Of a stretch of 64,000 bases of DNA, positions 53,000 to 60,686 are shown piece after piece. Numbering within the stretch: the stretch's first letter is position 1; every line of letters begins with the position of its first letter. The notes beneath the pieces were generated by a model. The model had not been told where the DNA came from, did not search any database, and was given only the letters and a program-made list of their open reading frames with translations. The translations under genes were made by a program, and so were the position numbers. This DNA is from Streptomyces inusitatus (GTDB lineage: Bacteria > Actinomycetota > Actinomycetes > Streptomycetales > Streptomycetaceae): NCBI RefSeq assembly GCF_014651115.1, contig NZ_BMWG01000022.1:1-64000 (forward strand). Reading direction: 5' to 3'.

Positions 53000-54343
53000 T
53001 CAGACCGGGGCCGGCACCGGGTGCACGTCCTCGACGGGCTCGTCGATCGGCGAGGCGGTGGCCGAGTTGTACGCGTCGTGGTCCAGGATCTTCTCCCGGG
53101 CGGCGACGATGACCGGAACCAGTGCCTGGCCCGCCACATTGGTGGCCGTACGGATCATGTCCAGGATCGGGTCGATCGCCATCAGCAGACCCACGCCCTC
53201 CAGCGGGAGACCCAGCGTGGAGAGGGTCAGGGTCAGCATGACCGTGGCGCCGGTGAGACCGGCGGTGGCGGCCGAGCCGACGACCGAGACGAAGGCGATC
53301 AGCAGATAGTCCTGGATGCCCAGCTGTACGTCGAAGATCTGCGCGATGAAGATCGCCGCCAGCGCCGGGTAGATCGCGGCGCAGCCGTCCATCTTGGTGG
53401 TCGCGCCGAACGGGACCGCGAAGGAGGTGTACGCCTTGGGCACGCCGAGCCGCTCGGTGACCTTCTGGGTCAGCGGCATGGTGCCGACCGAGGAGCGGGA
53501 GACGAAGGCGAGCTGGATCGCGGGCCAGGCGCCCCGGAAGAAGTGGACCGGGTTGACCTTGGCGACGGTCGCGAGCAGCAGCGGGTAGACGCCGAAGAGG
53601 ACCAGGGCGCAGCCGATGTAGACGTCGGCGGTGAAGGTCGCGTACTTGCCGATCAGCTCCCAGCCGTAGTCGGCGATGGCGTAGCCGATGAGGCCGACGG
53701 TGCCGAGCGGGGCAAGCCGGATGACCCACCACAGGGCCTTCTGGAGCAGTTCGAGGACGGCTTCGCTGAGCGTGAGGATCGGCTTGGCCTTGTCGCCGAG
53801 GGCGAGGGCCGCGATACCGCCGACGGCGGCGATGAAGACGATCTGGAGGACGTTCAGCTCGGTGAAGGGCGTGATGATGTCGGTGGGGACGATTCCGGTG
53901 AGGAAGTCGATCCAGCTTCCCTCACGCTTGGGGAGCTGCCCGTCCTTCGGGGTGAGGCCGGTGCCCTCGCCCGGGTTGGTGACCAGGCCGATGGTGATGC
54001 CGATGGCGACCGCGATCAGCGACGTGATCATGAACCAGAGCAGGGTCTGGCCGGCCAGCCGGGCGGCGTTGTTGACCTTGCGGAGGTTGGTGATCGACAC
54101 CAGGATCGCGAAGAAGACGAGCGGGGCGACGGCCAGCTTCAGCAGCCGGATGAAGATGTCTCCGATGTGCCCGAGGGTCTCCTTGAGCCAGCCGACGCCG
54201 AACTCGCGGGCGATCCAGCCGAAGACGACGCCGAGCGCCAGACCGACGACGATCTGGACCCAGAAGGGGACCTTGGGTATTCGGGAACCGGAGCCCGAGG
54301 GCTTTCCGGTCGTGGTGGACGCGGTGTTCGCGGACACGGACAC
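53000..54343 (-). CDS. Dicarboxylate/amino acid:cation symporter (DAACS family)
   Basis: 447 residues with the two-hairpin glutamate-transporter fold. HP1 carries the serine-rich turn S-R-S-S-V-G-T-M-P-L-T; T-K-M-D-G-C-A-A-I-Y-P-A matches the T-x-M-D-G substrate/cation segment; the last helix contains the D-P-I-L-D-M-I-R-T-A-T-N-V-A-G binding segment, where Asp and Arg contact the acidic substrate. It probably imports glutamate, aspartate or C4-dicarboxylates with H+ or Na+. The 456-base upstream region holds direct repeats that could control it. Confidence 0.93.
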   Translation of the reverse strand: MSVSANTASTTTGKPSGSGSRIPKVPFWVQIVVGLALGVVFGWIAREFGVGWLKETLGHIGDIFIRLLKLAVAPLVFFAILVSITNLRKVNNAARLAGQTLLWFMITSLIAVAIGITIGLVTNPGEGTGLTPKDGQLPKREGSWIDFLTGIVPTDIITPFTELNVLQIVFIAAVGGIAALALGDKAKPILTLSEAVLELLQKALWWVIRLAPLGTVGLIGYAIADYGWELIGKYATFTADVYIGCALVLFGVYPLLLATVAKVNPVHFFRGAWPAIQLAFVSRSSVGTMPLTQKVTERLGVPKAYTSFAVPFGATTKMDGCAAIYPALAAIFIAQIFDVQLGIQDYLLIAFVSVVGSAATAGLTGATVMLTLTLSTLGLPLEGVGLLMAIDPILDMIRTATNVAGQALVPVIVAAREKILDHDAYNSATASPIDEPVEDVHPVPAPV

Positions 54344-54749
54344 ACTCCAGAGCGGCGAGAGGGGAGAAGAGCGGGGAAGGGCGGCACCCGTGCGCGAGGG
54401 GCTGTTCCGCCTGCGGTGCCGGGTCAGACCGGACGGCGACAGGCCGGACGGCCACAGACCGGACGGCGACAGACCGCGGGCATACAGCGGCGTCTGTCGG
54501 CGCGCGCGCGTGTCACGAGCGGGTGGCTCGTGACATGGGGAAAGCGCGGCGCTGACGTCATGCCCGATACGTTAACACTTGAACTTTGAGATCCTGAAAG
54601 CTTTACTTTGGGATCTTCGCCACTCCAAAGCGGGATAGCACCCGGAGTGCGCCCACCGGCCGGTAATCCCTGGCCTGAATGTGACCCATGGCACTCCCTG
54701 ACGCATCGGGCGGCTAGGCGACTACCCGGGCACGCCCCGGGGAAACGCG
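54344..54749 (-). promoter_or_regulatory. Upstream region of the symporter with direct-repeat operator candidate
   Basis: No gene here. Besides the 15-base tandem units, two 11-base direct repeats ACTTTGAGATC (54583-54593) and ACTTTGGGATC (54605-54615) are 22 bases apart, two helical turns, inside the only AT-rich patch (54,565-54,640). This patch is the likeliest promoter/operator of the symporter gene. Confidence 0.45.
54430..54474. repeat. Three tandem 15-base units
   Basis: CGGACGGCGACAGGC, CGGACGGCCACAGAC, CGGACGGCGACAGAC in direct succession, 87-131 bases before the symporter start. Non-coding; function unknown. Confidence 0.8.
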
Positions 54750-54781
54750 GCACGCCCCCGGCCGGTGGGCCGGGGGCGTGC
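54750..54781 (-). terminator. Terminator of the DUF4229 gene
   Basis: 14-base perfect stem GCACGCCCCCGGCC / GGCCGGGGGCGTGC with loop GGTG, 19 bases past the stop. Confidence 0.85.
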
Positions 54782-54800
54782 GGTGAAGCAACAGGGAGGC

Positions 54801-55094
54801 TCAGTCCTCCTGGGTGCGGTTGGCCTCGTAGCGCGCCTTGGTCCGCTCGACCTTGGTGACGATCTGCTCGGACATCGCGTCCCGCTGGCTGCGCAGCAGG
54901 ACGAAGCTGATCGGCGCGGAGAGCACCACGGCCAGCAGCACGACCCAGACGAAGTTGGAGTCGCCGAGACCCTTGGGCAGGATCCCGAAGTGGACCAGCG
55001 CGGCCACCAGCGCGAAGCAGCCGGCGAAGACGGCGAGGCGCAAGGCCGTGTACTTGATCGCGGCGCTCGACTTGGCTGACACTGCGGGGCCCAC
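54801..55094 (-). CDS. DUF4229 membrane protein
   Basis: About 97 residues from a GTG at 55094 (an ATG at 55142 or a GTG at 55082 are alternatives). Two membrane helices (L-A-V-F-A-G-C-F-A-L-V-A-A-L and V-V-L-L-A-V-V-L-S-A-P-I-S-F-V-L-L) joined by a short loop, then a charged tail (V-E-R-T-K-A-R-Y-E-A-N). It lies just upstream of mqnE in the conserved Streptomyces order, perhaps a small assembly partner for respiratory proteins; that is only context. Confidence 0.8.
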   Translation of the reverse strand: MGPAVSAKSSAAIKYTALRLAVFAGCFALVAALVHFGILPKGLGDSNFVWVVLLAVVLSAPISFVLLRSQRDAMSEQIVTKVERTKARYEANRTQED

Positions 55095-55205
55095 TCTCTC
55101 TTCGTACTCCGTATGACAGAACCTGCCAAACCAGTGAAGCACGCCCCCGAAACGGCCGGGCAGGCGGCTCGGGAGGACGGCTCCGGGCGGTGGCCGGACA
55201 GGCGG

Positions 55206-56369
55206 TCAGACCCGCATGGCCTGCGGGGTCTCCCGGCGGTCGGCGTCCGGGCCGGGGTACTCGCGGATGATCTCGTAGCGGGTGTTCCGCTCCACCGGAC
55301 GGAATCCGGCGTCACGGATCAGATCGAGAAGATCGTCGCGGGTCAGCTTGTTCGGCGTGCCGTAGTTGTCCGCGTCGTGCGTGATCTTGTACTCGACGAC
55401 CGAGCCGTCCATGTCGTCGGCTCCGTGCTGGAGCGCGAGCTGCGCGGTCTGCACCCCGTGCATCACCCAGAAGACCTTGACGTGCGGAACGTTGTCGAAG
55501 AGCAGCCGGGAGACCGCGAAGGTCTTGAGCGCCTCGGCCCCGGTCGCCATCGTGGTGCGCGCCTGGAGCTTGTTGCGGACCTTGCCGTCCTTCATGTCCA
55601 CGAAGTCGTGCTGGTAGCGCAGCGGGATGAAGACCTGGAAGCCGCCGGTCTCGTCCTGGAGCTCACGGAGCCTCAGCACGTGGTCGACGCGGTGGCGGGG
55701 CTCCTCGATGTGCCCGTACAGCATGGTGGACGGGGTCTTGAGGCCCTTGCTGTGCGCCAGCCGGTGGATCCTCGACCAGTCCTCCCAGTGGGTCCGGTGG
55801 TCGACGATGTGCTGGCGCACCTCCCAGTCGAAGATCTCCGCGCCGCCGCCGGTGAGCGATTCGAGACCGGCCTCGATCAGCTCGTCCAGGATGTCGGAGG
55901 CCGACATCCCGGAGATGGTCTCGAAGTGGTGGATCTCGGTGGCGGTGAAGGCCTTCAGCGAGACGTTCGGGAGGGCTTCCTTCAGCGCGCTCAGGGAGCG
56001 GGGGTAGTACCGCCACGGAAGGTTGGGGTGGAGCCCGTTGACGATGTGCAGCTCGGTGAGGTTCTCGTTCTCCATCGCCTTGGCGAGGCGGACGGCCTCC
56101 TCGATGCGCATGGTGTACGCGTCCTTCTCGCCCGGCTTCCGCTGGAACGAGCAGTAGGCGCACGACGCGGTGCACACATTGGTCATGTTGAGGTGGCGGT
56201 TGACGTTGAAGTGCACGACGTCGCCGTTCTTGCGCGTGCGCACCTCGTGGGCGAGGCCGCCGAGCCAGGCCAGGTCGTCCGAGGCGTACAGGGCGATGCC
56301 GTCCTCGCGGGACAGCCGCTCCCCCGCCCTGACCTTCTCCTCCAGCTCGCGCTTGAGCCCAGCGTCCAT
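55206..56369 (-). CDS. mqnE: Aminofutalosine synthase
   Basis: 387 residues from the ATG at 56369 with GGGAGG seven bases upstream. Radical SAM enzyme with C-T-A-S-C-A-Y-C (Cys66, 70, 73) and N-V-N-R-H-L-N-M-T-N. It joins 3-enolpyruvylbenzoate with S-adenosylmethionine to give aminofutalosine, the second step of the pathway. T-A-T-E-I-H-H-F and G-G-G-A-E-I-F are shared with, but distinct from, MqnC. Confidence 0.95.
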   Translation of the reverse strand: MDAGLKRELEEKVRAGERLSREDGIALYASDDLAWLGGLAHEVRTRKNGDVVHFNVNRHLNMTNVCTASCAYCSFQRKPGEKDAYTMRIEEAVRLAKAMENENLTELHIVNGLHPNLPWRYYPRSLSALKEALPNVSLKAFTATEIHHFETISGMSASDILDELIEAGLESLTGGGAEIFDWEVRQHIVDHRTHWEDWSRIHRLAHSKGLKTPSTMLYGHIEEPRHRVDHVLRLRELQDETGGFQVFIPLRYQHDFVDMKDGKVRNKLQARTTMATGAEALKTFAVSRLLFDNVPHVKVFWVMHGVQTAQLALQHGADDMDGSVVEYKITHDADNYGTPNKLTRDDLLDLIRDAGFRPVERNTRYEIIREYPGPDADRRETPQAMRV

Positions 56370-56457
56370 GCGCCCGCCTCCCATGTCTGACGTCAATCGG
56401 GCTCCGACCACGTTACTCCCCCGCTCTTGACAGCGAGGGACGCCCCCGCCCCGTCCG

Positions 56458-56913
56458 TCAGTCCTCCTCGGGAAGGTCCCCGACGCGGTTCTCCCACTTG
56501 GTGGAGAGCACGATCGTCGTCCGGGTGCGGGAGACGCCCCGGGTGCCGCTGAGCCGGCGGATCGTCTTCTCCAGGCCGTCGACGTCGCCGACGCGGACCT
56601 TGAGCATGTAGGAGTCGTCGCCCGCGATGAACCAGCAGTCCTCGATCTCGGCGAGGTCCCTCAGCCGGCGCGCCACGTCCTCGTGGTCGGCGGCGTCGGA
56701 GAGCGAGATGCCGATGAGCGCGGTGACCCCGAGGCCGAGCGAGGCCGCGTCGACCGTGGCGCGGTAGCCGGTGATGACTCCCGCCGCCTCCAGGCGGTTG
56801 ATCCGGTCGGTGACGCTCGGTCCGGAGAGGCCGACGAGCCGTCCCAGCTCGGCGTAAGAGGCCCTGCCGTTCTCTCGGAGAGCCTGGATGAGCTGTCTGT
56901 CCACCGCGTCCAT
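56458..56913 (-). CDS. Lrp/AsnC-family regulator
   Basis: 151 residues: N-terminal HTH (L-D-x-x-D type start M-D-A-V-D-R-Q-L-I-Q-A-L-R-E-N-G-R-A-S-Y-A-E-L-G) and C-terminal ligand-binding RAM domain (V-T-A-L-I-G-I-S-L, C-W-F-I-A-G-D-D-S-Y-M-L-K-V). The gene lies between mqnE and the ubiX homologue in conserved order, so it may respond to an amino acid or aromatic signal for menaquinone genes. Three 10-base direct repeats precede it. Confidence 0.93.
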   Translation of the reverse strand: MDAVDRQLIQALRENGRASYAELGRLVGLSGPSVTDRINRLEAAGVITGYRATVDAASLGLGVTALIGISLSDAADHEDVARRLRDLAEIEDCWFIAGDDSYMLKVRVGDVDGLEKTIRRLSGTRGVSRTRTTIVLSTKWENRVGDLPEED

Positions 56914-56935
56914 GTGCCTGGAGCCTTCCTTAGTA

Positions 56936-56965
56936 TCCGAAAGTGTCCGAAAGTGTTCGAAATCC
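56936..56965 (-). promoter_or_regulatory. Three 10-base direct repeats before the Lrp/AsnC gene
   Basis: TCCGAAAGTG, TCCGAAAGTG, TTCGAAATCC in direct succession, 23-52 bases before the start codon. One unit per helical turn puts the copies on one DNA face, the layout expected for an autoregulated Lrp-type protein wrapping DNA. Confidence 0.55.
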
Positions 56966-57074
56966 AAAGGCGTGCGGGGCCCGGCCCCGCAGTTCCTGAT
57001 GAAGAGCCGGCAGTGATCGCTCCGGTTCCGCGCCGGAGCCGGAAGGACCGGAAATCCCCGCGCGGGCGGCCGGA

Positions 57075-57749
57075 TCAGCCCTGGCGAGCGCCCCCGAGCT
57101 GTCCCTTCCACCGCCGGTACAGCGTGTGCGGCACGCCCACCGCGTCCAGCGCCCGCCCGGCGACGAAGTCCACCAGGCTCTGGAGGTCGTTCGCGCCCGC
57201 GTAGAACGCGGGTGACGCGGGCAGCACCACCGCGCCCGCGTCGTCGAGGGCGAGCAGATGGCGGAGCGTCTGTCCGTTGAGCGGGGTCTCCCGCACGGCG
57301 ACGACCAGCGGGCGCCGCTCCTTGAGGGTCACGCTCGCGGTGCGCTGGAGCAGATCCTTGGAGAGACCGAGGGCGACTCCGGCGACGGACGCCGTCGAGG
57401 CGGGGACGATCAGCATCCCCTTGGCGGGGTACGAGCCCGAGGACGGCCCGGCGGCGAGGTCGCCCGCCGCCCAGTGGCGTACGCCGTCGAGATCGACCGT
57501 GAAGGCGTCCGGCTTCCCGTCCGCCCCCCGGCTCAGCCACTCGCGCAGATCGTCGCGCCAGTGGGCGTCCCGGAAGGAGATCCCGGTCTCGTCGAGCAGA
57601 GTCAGCCGGGAGGCCCGCGAGACCACCAGATCGACGCTCTCCCCCGCGTCGATCAGCCCGCGCAGCACGGCGGCGGCATACGGTGTCCCGGAGGCCCCGG
57701 ACACTCCGACGATCCACGGACGGCGGGGGGTGTTCTGTGCTGGCTCCAC
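57075..57749 (-). CDS. UbiX-type flavin prenyltransferase of the menaquinone cluster
   Basis: 224 residues. Flavin/phosphate motif G-V-S-G-A-S-G-T-P-Y-A at the start and the C-terminal P-A-S-P-A-F-Y-A-G segment of UbiX/Pad1. It makes the prenylated FMN cofactor that UbiD-type decarboxylases need. An insert (S-R-G-A-D-G-K-P-D-A-F-T-V-D-L-D) lengthens it relative to E. coli UbiX (189). With the UbiA and UbiD homologues next to it, it serves the late futalosine pathway. Confidence 0.92.
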   Translation of the reverse strand: MEPAQNTPRRPWIVGVSGASGTPYAAAVLRGLIDAGESVDLVVSRASRLTLLDETGISFRDAHWRDDLREWLSRGADGKPDAFTVDLDGVRHWAAGDLAAGPSSGSYPAKGMLIVPASTASVAGVALGLSKDLLQRTASVTLKERRPLVVAVRETPLNGQTLRHLLALDDAGAVVLPASPAFYAGANDLQSLVDFVAGRALDAVGVPHTLYRRWKGQLGGARQG

Positions 57750-57813
57750 ACAGGGAGCCTATCCGCAGGGCCGTGCGACCCGTGTGCCAGGCACCGAGGC
57801 GTACCCGGAGGCT

Positions 57814-58716
57814 CTACACCGTCAGCCCGCGCACCAGCAGATCCAGCAGGGCGAACCCGAACAGGCTGATTCCGATGAAGCCGTTGACGGTGAAGAAGGC
57901 CCGGTTCAGCCGGGACAGATCGTGCGGCTTCACCACGGTGTGCTCGTAGCAGAAGGCCGCCGCCACGACCGCCAGACCGGCCCAGAAGAACGCCCCGGCA
58001 TCGGTGGCCAGGGCGAACCACACCAGCAGCGCGGTGGTCACCACATGCGCGCCCCGCGCCCCGTACAGCGCCGCGGGCACCCCGAAGCGCGCCGGGACCG
58101 AGAGCACGCCCTCGGCGCGGTCGGCCTGGACGTCCTGGGTGGCGAAGATCAGGTCGAAGCCGCCGATCCAGACGCCGACGGCGAGGCCGAGGAGCACCGC
58201 GTCCCAGGACCACTCGCCGGTGACCGCGAGCCAGGCCCCGATCGGCCCTATGGCCTGTGCCACACCGAGGATGGCGTGCGGATAGTGGGTGAACCTCTTG
58301 CCGTACGGATAGACCACCATCGGGACGGCGGCGACCGGCGCGAGCATCAGACAGAGCGGGTTGAGCAGCGCGGCGGCGCCCAGGAAGACCGCCAGGGCGA
58401 TCAGCGCGCCGGTCCAGGCGGACCTTACGCTCACCGCGCCGGTGACCAGCTCCCGGCCCGCCGTGCGGGGGTTCCGGGCGTCGATCTCACGGTCGATGAT
58501 CCGGTTGCAGGCCATCGCGAAGGTGCGCATCCCGACCATGGCGACGGTGACGAGCAGCAGCGTGCCCCACTGGATGCTCCCGCCGTCGAGGAACATCGCG
58601 GTGAGGGCGGCGATATAGGCGAAGGGCAGCGCGAAGACCGAGTGCTCGATCATCACCAGCCGCAGAAAGCTCCTCGTCCGGCCCGGCCCGGGGACGGCCG
58701 CGGCGGACGCGGTCAC
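57814..58716 (-). CDS. mqnP: UbiA-family prenyltransferase of the futalosine pathway (MqnP-like)
   Basis: 300 residues, eight or nine membrane helices. First Asp-rich motif N-R-I-I-D-R-E-I-D (71-79) and second D-V-Q-A-D-R-A-E-G bind the diphosphate through Mg2+. It attaches the polyprenyl chain to the dihydroxynaphthoate nucleus. Lies between ubiX- and ubiD-type genes, as expected for the candidate prenylation/decarboxylation steps. Product of the polyprenyl synthase gene is its likely donor. Confidence 0.92.
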   Translation of the reverse strand: MTASAAAVPGPGRTRSFLRLVMIEHSVFALPFAYIAALTAMFLDGGSIQWGTLLLVTVAMVGMRTFAMACNRIIDREIDARNPRTAGRELVTGAVSVRSAWTGALIALAVFLGAAALLNPLCLMLAPVAAVPMVVYPYGKRFTHYPHAILGVAQAIGPIGAWLAVTGEWSWDAVLLGLAVGVWIGGFDLIFATQDVQADRAEGVLSVPARFGVPAALYGARGAHVVTTALLVWFALATDAGAFFWAGLAVVAAAFCYEHTVVKPHDLSRLNRAFFTVNGFIGISLFGFALLDLLVRGLTV

Positions 58717-58765
58717 CGCCGGTACCCGCGAGCGGCCGGGGAGAGGTGCGGAGCGAGGTGGCGGC

Positions 58766-60217
58766 TCACAGGCCGTACTCCTTCCAGCGGCGGTCGACCA
58801 GCGCCGCCGTGTCCGGGTCCGACTCGACCATCCGCGGCCAGCCGCCGTCGCGGGTGTAGCCCTCCTCGGGCCACTTCGCGGTCGCGTCGATGCCTGCCTT
58901 GCCGCCCCAGAACTGCTGGTACGAGGCGTGGTCGAGATGGTCGACCGGGCCCTCGGCGACGGTGAGGTCGCGCGCGTAGTCGGTGTTGCCCAGCGCCCGC
59001 CAGGCCACCTCGTGGAGGTCGTGGACGTCGCAGTCCTTGTCGACCACGATGATCAGCTTGGTCAGCGACATCATGTGCGCGCCCCAGATCGCGGACATCA
59101 CCTTCTGCGCGTGCTTGGGGTACTTCTTGTCGATCGAGACGATGGCGCAGTTGTGGAAGCCGCCCGCCTCGGGCAGGTGGTAGTCCACGATGTCCGGTAC
59201 GACGATCTTGAGCAGCGGCAGGAAGAAGCGTTCCGTCGCCCGGCCCAGCGGACCGTCCTCGGTCGGCGGGCGGCCCACCACGATCGACTGGAGCAGCGGC
59301 TTGCGCCGCATGGTCACACAGTCGATGGTGAGCGCGGGGAAGGGCTCCTGCGGGGTGTAGAAGCCGGTGTGGTCGCCGAAGGGGCCCTCCGGCAGCATCT
59401 CGCCCGGCTCCAGCCAGCCCTCCAGGACGACCTCCGCGTGCGCGGGGACCTGGAGCGGGACGGTCTTGCAGTCGACCATCTCGATCCGCTTGCCCTGGAT
59501 GAAGCCGGCGAAGAGGTACTCGTCGATGTCGCCGGGGAGCGGCGCGGTGGAGGCGTACGTCACGGCGGGCGGCGCGCCGAAGGCGATCGCGACCGGCAGC
59601 CGCTCGCCCCGGCGGGCGGCGACCTGGTAGTGGTTGCGGCTGTCCTTGTGGATCTGCCAGTGCATGCCGATGGTGCGGCGGTCGTGCCGCTGGAGCCGGT
59701 AGAGGCCGAGATTGCGGACGCCCGACTCGGGGTCCTTGGTGTGGGTGAGCCCCAGATTGAAGAAGGAGCCGCCGTCCTCGGGCCAGGTGAAGAGCGCGGG
59801 GAGCTGGTCGAGGTCGACCTCCTCGCCCTTCAGGACGACCTCCTGCACGGGGGCGTCCTTCACCTTCTTCGGCGGTACGTGGACCATCGAGCCGAGCTTG
59901 CCGAAGGCCTCGCGGACCCCGACGAAGCCGTGCGGCAGCTCGGGCTTGAGGAGCCCGCCGATCTTGTCGCTGATGTCCGTGTACGACTTCAGGCCGAGCG
60001 CCTTGAGCAGCCGGCGGTCGGTGCCGAAGACATTCATCGCCAGCGGCATGGCGGAGCCGCGCACATTCTCGAAGAGCAGCGCCGGTCCGCCCGACTTGTT
60101 CACCCGGTCGACGATCTCCCCGATCTCCAGATGGGGGTCGACCTCGGCCTTGATGCGCTTGAGGTCTCCCTCGCGTTCCAGGGCCCTGAGCAGGGAGCGA
60201 AGATCGTCGTAAGCCAT
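58766..60217 (-). CDS. mqnL: UbiD-family decarboxylase of the futalosine pathway (MqnL-like)
   Basis: 483 residues: N-terminal domain M-A-Y-D-D-L-R-S-L-L-R-A-L-E, then the prenyl-FMN-binding core (Q-I-H-K-D-S-R-N-H-Y-Q-V-A and P-E-G-P-F-G-D-H-T-G-F-Y) and the C-terminal domain ending D-R-R-W-K-E-Y-G-L. It should remove the carboxyl group of the naphthoate ring with the cofactor made by the UbiX homologue. First gene of a three-gene set with gaps of 49 and 64 bases. Confidence 0.92.
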   Translation of the reverse strand: MAYDDLRSLLRALEREGDLKRIKAEVDPHLEIGEIVDRVNKSGGPALLFENVRGSAMPLAMNVFGTDRRLLKALGLKSYTDISDKIGGLLKPELPHGFVGVREAFGKLGSMVHVPPKKVKDAPVQEVVLKGEEVDLDQLPALFTWPEDGGSFFNLGLTHTKDPESGVRNLGLYRLQRHDRRTIGMHWQIHKDSRNHYQVAARRGERLPVAIAFGAPPAVTYASTAPLPGDIDEYLFAGFIQGKRIEMVDCKTVPLQVPAHAEVVLEGWLEPGEMLPEGPFGDHTGFYTPQEPFPALTIDCVTMRRKPLLQSIVVGRPPTEDGPLGRATERFFLPLLKIVVPDIVDYHLPEAGGFHNCAIVSIDKKYPKHAQKVMSAIWGAHMMSLTKLIIVVDKDCDVHDLHEVAWRALGNTDYARDLTVAEGPVDHLDHASYQQFWGGKAGIDATAKWPEEGYTRDGGWPRMVESDPDTAALVDRRWKEYGL

Positions 60218-60306
60218 GCGCCCCAGTATCCGGTACCGGTTACCCTGGCCGCGTCACCGGGGCCGGTTCCGTGCCCCACCGCCTCTCCCTGGGGGACCGT
60301 AAGACC

Positions 60307-60630
60307 ATGCTCAGGTATCTGCCCTTTCTGCTGGTCCTGGCGCTGTGGATCTACGCCTTCATCGACTGCCTGAACACTCCCGAGAAGGAGGTCAGGAATC
60401 TGCCGAAGGTGGCGTGGGTCCTTATCGTCCTTCTCTTCGGACAGGTGCTGCTGGGCCCGGTCGCCTGGTTCATCGCGGGCCGTCCCCGCAGGACCGCCGG
60501 ATACGGCGGCGGCGGCGCGGGCGGTCGCGGCGGGCGCGGCGGGGGCTGGGTCGCGCCGGACGACAATCCGGAGTTCCTCGACTCCCTGAAGGACGAGCGG
60601 GAGAAGAAGAAGGACGACGACGAGGCCTGA
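60307..60630 (+). CDS. PLDc_N-domain small membrane protein
   Basis: 107 residues: two membrane helices with the PLDc_N pattern (L-W-I-Y-A-F-I-D-C-L-N-T-P, then L-P-K-V-A-W-V-L-I-V-L-L-F-G-Q-V-L-L-G-P-V-A-W-F), a Gly/Arg-rich linker and a very acidic-basic tail (D-E-R-E-K-K-K-D-D-D). The domain is named from cardiolipin synthases but catalytic HKD motifs are absent. Role unknown. Its stop codon is part of the terminator stem. Confidence 0.88.
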   Translation: MLRYLPFLLVLALWIYAFIDCLNTPEKEVRNLPKVAWVLIVLLFGQVLLGPVAWFIAGRPRRTAGYGGGGAGGRGGRGGGWVAPDDNPEFLDSLKDEREKKKDDDEA

Positions 60631-60681
60631 GAGCGTGAGAAGAGCCCCGCACCGGAAGGTGCGGGGCTCTTCTCACGCTCT
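60630..60681. terminator. 24-base-pair bidirectional terminator with GGAA tetraloop
   Basis: Perfect 24-base stem (60630-60653 with 60658-60681) closed by GGAA, a GNRA loop. It begins at the last base of the PLDc_N stop codon and ends six bases before the ccsB stop, so it serves both convergent genes. Confidence 0.95.
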
Positions 60682-60686
60682 GGCCT

